Source: Pseudoscleropodium purum
Taxonomy: Eukaryota > Streptophyta > Bryopsida > Hypnales > Brachytheciaceae
Direction: 5' to 3'
Length of the DNA: 64,000 nt
Assembly (NCBI GenBank): GCA_963969395.1
Contig: OZ017799.1
Span: 12,278,501 to 12,342,500, forward strand
Made by a program: the position numbers and the translations under genes. Shown piece by piece: positions 61,881-64,000 of the stretch. The notes under the pieces were generated by a model. The model saw nothing but the letters and a program-made list of their open reading frames with translations. It searched no databases and was not told where the DNA came from. The stretch's first letter is position 1. Each line of letters starts with the position of its first letter.

Positions 61881-62191
61881 GTTTCTTGTTTTTGAATGGA
61901 AACCCTAAAAATGAACCTTTAATTTTTTGGAGGGGACTATAAATGTTAGAAGAGAAGCTTTGGTAGTCACTCTCGAAAAACCGAACGCTAAGATTTCCAA
62001 GGGCTATGAACTTCAATGTATTGAGTCTCTTGCTTGGTAATGCATAGTTTGGTGGACGGGGGGGCTTTGATTTTCAAAGCTTTGTGTGACTAATTTCATT
62101 GATATTGTATATATTGTCACGTTGTGGGTTTCAAATTGAAAACATTCTATTGGTTTCTTTTGAAATTGAAGTAAAACATACACTTGTCAGT

Positions 62192-64000
62192 ATGGTGGCC
62201 AAATCGACGGGGGATTTTTCTCCTTGGTTTAGTGTGCAAGAGGGTGGTAAAGTAAAATGTAGGCTTTGCAAAGCGAGCATGTCAAGGAAGCTCAGCCGTA
62301 TGTTCAGCCACTTAGGCTATTCTGGACCTAAAGGTGTACATGATAAAGAGGTGAGCCTTTGTCCATGATTACCAATGGCAGTTCGAGATTTATTTCGGCA
62401 TTGCGAAGGAGTTTTTCCAAAACGTGTTGTAATGGACAATGTGGATGGCAACCCTGGCCCTTCAGATGTTCAAGAGTTTTTGGCCGGAAAGGCTGTGTCG
62501 CATTCTGACTACGAAGATTCTTGTCCAGCATCCAAAGAATTGGTATCAATGGTATGTGCCACAACTGAAATGACTTTGAGTACGGAAGCTTCTGGTGAAC
62601 GTGAAACCCCGAGGGCATCAAGTTCTAAGCCTCAGAGGCAAGGGAGCTTAGTGAATGGGTTTGAAGAAGGTCGTAGACGCAAATTACATTCAGTGTGGGC
62701 AAATTTTTTTTATTCGGCGAACATACCATTTTCCATGGCTCGAAATCCAGCTTTTAAAGAAGCAGTGAAGAAAACGGCTACGTTTGGTAGGCCATACATT
62801 CCTCCCTCATACCACGACCTTCGATACAAATTGTTGAATGAGGCGAAGACCAAAATTCAAACACAGTTGAATGCACGGACTGAAGATAGCATTCGAAAAT
62901 TTGGAGCAACATTGTCCATTGATGGATGGAGCTCGGTGACTAATCGACCTCTCATCAATGCCATGCTTGTATCATCCGCAGGTGAAGAATTTCTTGGATC
63001 TGTGGATACAAGTGGTTGTGAAAAAAATGCGGAGTACTTGGCAATTGTGTTGGAAAAGTTCATTGAACAAGTGGGATCCAAGAACGTCGTGTTAATAACT
63101 ACGGATAATGCTCCCGTGAATCCGTCCGCATGGGATGTAATATCTGCAAAATATCCTCATATTTTTTACCAAGGGTGCGTGGTACATGCATTGAATTTGT
63201 TGTTGAAGGATTGGGCTGCACAGAAATGGATTGCTTCCAAATTGGATAAAGGAGTTCTTGTAGCTAAATTTATCAGGAAGAGACATATGCCGCTAGCTCT
63301 ATTGCGAAAGTATTCGCCAAATCTTGGTCTCTTGATGCCTGGGGATACAAGGTTCGCCTCTAAATTTATCATGATGGAGCGTTTGACAAAATTGAGAGGA
63401 GCATTGGAACAAACGGTAGTAGATCCGCAATGGGTTGAGTATGTACATACTCTCAAGAAGAAACGTGGAGCTAAAGTCCAACCAAAAGACTTGGCCTTAG
63501 CGGTGAAGAAAATTGTTCTTGATGACCATTTTTGGAATCTGTCCATCAATTATGTGGAGATGGTTGAACCAATCATATGTGCACTCCGCGATTTGGATTC
63601 AAAATCACCATGCATGGGGAAGGTGTTGCATATCATGAGGAAGTTAGAGAAGCACGTGAACGGATTACAAAGTCCACCATTTTGTTTGCTAGAAGAACTT
63701 GCAATTCCATTGGTACAGTCTTTTTATGCCCGAAGAAGAATGGTGGACAACGATCTCCAATCAGCCGCAGCTCTTTTGAATCCATACCTTCTTCATGACA
63801 AAGAGCTAGCGGATGATGCAGATGCAATGTCAGGATGTAAGAAAGTTTTGAGAGAATATGTAAACCGGATGAATATGCAGCAGTGGTGAAGGAATTTGTG
63901 GCTTTTCGACACAAGGAACCTCCATTCCACAATATGTTGAATCCGGGAGATCAAATGTTGCCCGCACATACTTGGTGGGATTTTGAAGGTGTATGTGGCA
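62192..64000 (+). pseudogene. hAT-family transposase (BED zinc finger plus DUF659), broken, 3' end outside
   Basis: From ATG 62192 the frame gives a BED-type finger (W12, C23-x2-C26, H40 in 'FSHLGY'). One in-frame TGA at 62366-62368 sits in 'CP-stop-LPMAVRDLF', and the frame then stays open to 63889. It contains the DUF659/RNase-H-like core: 'SIDGWSS' (first catalytic Asp), 'LITTDNAPVN' (second Asp), 'GCVVHALNLLLKDWA' and 'GDTRFASKFIMMERL'. Near 63864 one base appears to be missing. The shifted frame continues as 'KEFVAFRHKEPPFHN' and 'HTWWDFEG', the start of the hAT C-terminal region, and leaves the window. So this copy has one nonsense and one frameshift mutation. Full-length relatives would cut and paste CAGGG-ended elements with 8-bp duplications. 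Confidence 0.85.

Larger units (their letters stand above)
56362..64000. mobile_element. Large hAT element carrying a kinase-like gene and a transposase (right end outside window)
   Basis: The left terminus CAGGGTTGACA (56362-56372) is identical to the TIR of the 245-bp hAT MITE at 42752, and the next 70 bp are closely similar. The element interrupts repeat copy C; the interrupted partner does not resume before 64000, so the simplest reading is one element of at least 7.6 kb. Inside are a kinase-like gene (-), a hAT transposase (+), four GC-rich CGTCCG arrays or terminus segments, and long AT-rich spacers. The presumed 8-bp target is AGCTTTCT. Nested insertions exist (a TTAA-family fragment at 59354), and a composite of two elements cannot be excluded without the right end. 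Confidence 0.65.

Noticed and set aside
1..64000. tRNA and rRNA genes
   Set aside because: No T-arm GGTTCGAATCC-type box with a matching acceptor stem, and no rRNA-like stretch, was noticed on either strand; a computational scan was not possible.

Overview
The window looks like nuclear DNA of a land plant, most likely a moss. The genes carry spliceosomal introns with GT/AG borders. One of them is a seven-exon ELO-type fatty-acid elongase that closely resembles the delta-6-elongase type known from mosses (Physcomitrium PSE1). Intergenic DNA is very AT-rich and full of decayed transposable elements. The moss assignment is inferred; no organism-specific marker was available.

Left part (1-31 kb), the gene-bearing half. 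A decayed Ty1/copia gag-protease remnant lies at the left edge on the minus strand. Then come: a thioredoxin-domain protein 9 / phosducin-like protein (6579-9938, +, nine exons, 226 aa); a small HMG-box protein (10784 to about 11620, -); a small Ala-rich ORF of unknown function (14464-14712, +); CTU2, the partner subunit of the tRNA wobble-uridine thiolase (15208-18608, -, eight exons, 493 aa); a trihelix/Myb-like pseudogene split by a CACTA-type MITE (20590-21526, -); a 2-oxoglutarate/Fe(II) dioxygenase (24815-27381, +, three exons, 350 aa); and the ELO elongase (27907-30554, -, seven exons, 292 aa). All exon joins of the four main genes were worked out by hand. Each joined CDS is a multiple of three with no internal stop.

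Right part (31-64 kb), a transposon graveyard. Long AT-rich repeats occur in several copies (31.45-34.9, 46.6-48.9 and 55.4-56.4 kb; 32.3-33.2 and 35.05-36.0 kb). Comparing copies gives empty sites that expose later insertions. Non-autonomous elements with TTAA ends (TIR TTAACCCCTAAAG) lie at 36.0-37.1, 45.97-46.62 and 47.29-48.21 kb. A 245-bp hAT MITE lies at 42752-42996 with a perfect 8-bp target duplication. Two near-identical 1.38-kb blocks (38430-39808 and 44087-45465) contain a relocated copy of the elongase 5' flanking region. Decayed copia gag and a broken membrane-protein ORF lie at 49.7-53.4 kb.

The most unusual object starts at 56362 and runs off the right edge. It is a hAT-type element whose left terminus (CAGGGTTGACA) matches the 245-bp MITE. 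It carries a divergent protein-kinase-like gene on the minus strand and a BED/DUF659 hAT transposase on the plus strand. GC-rich CGTCCG arrays lie at its end and upstream of each gene. Both genes are visibly broken (one in-frame stop in the kinase; one stop and one frameshift in the transposase), so this copy looks like a recent but inactive member of a kinase-carrying hAT family.
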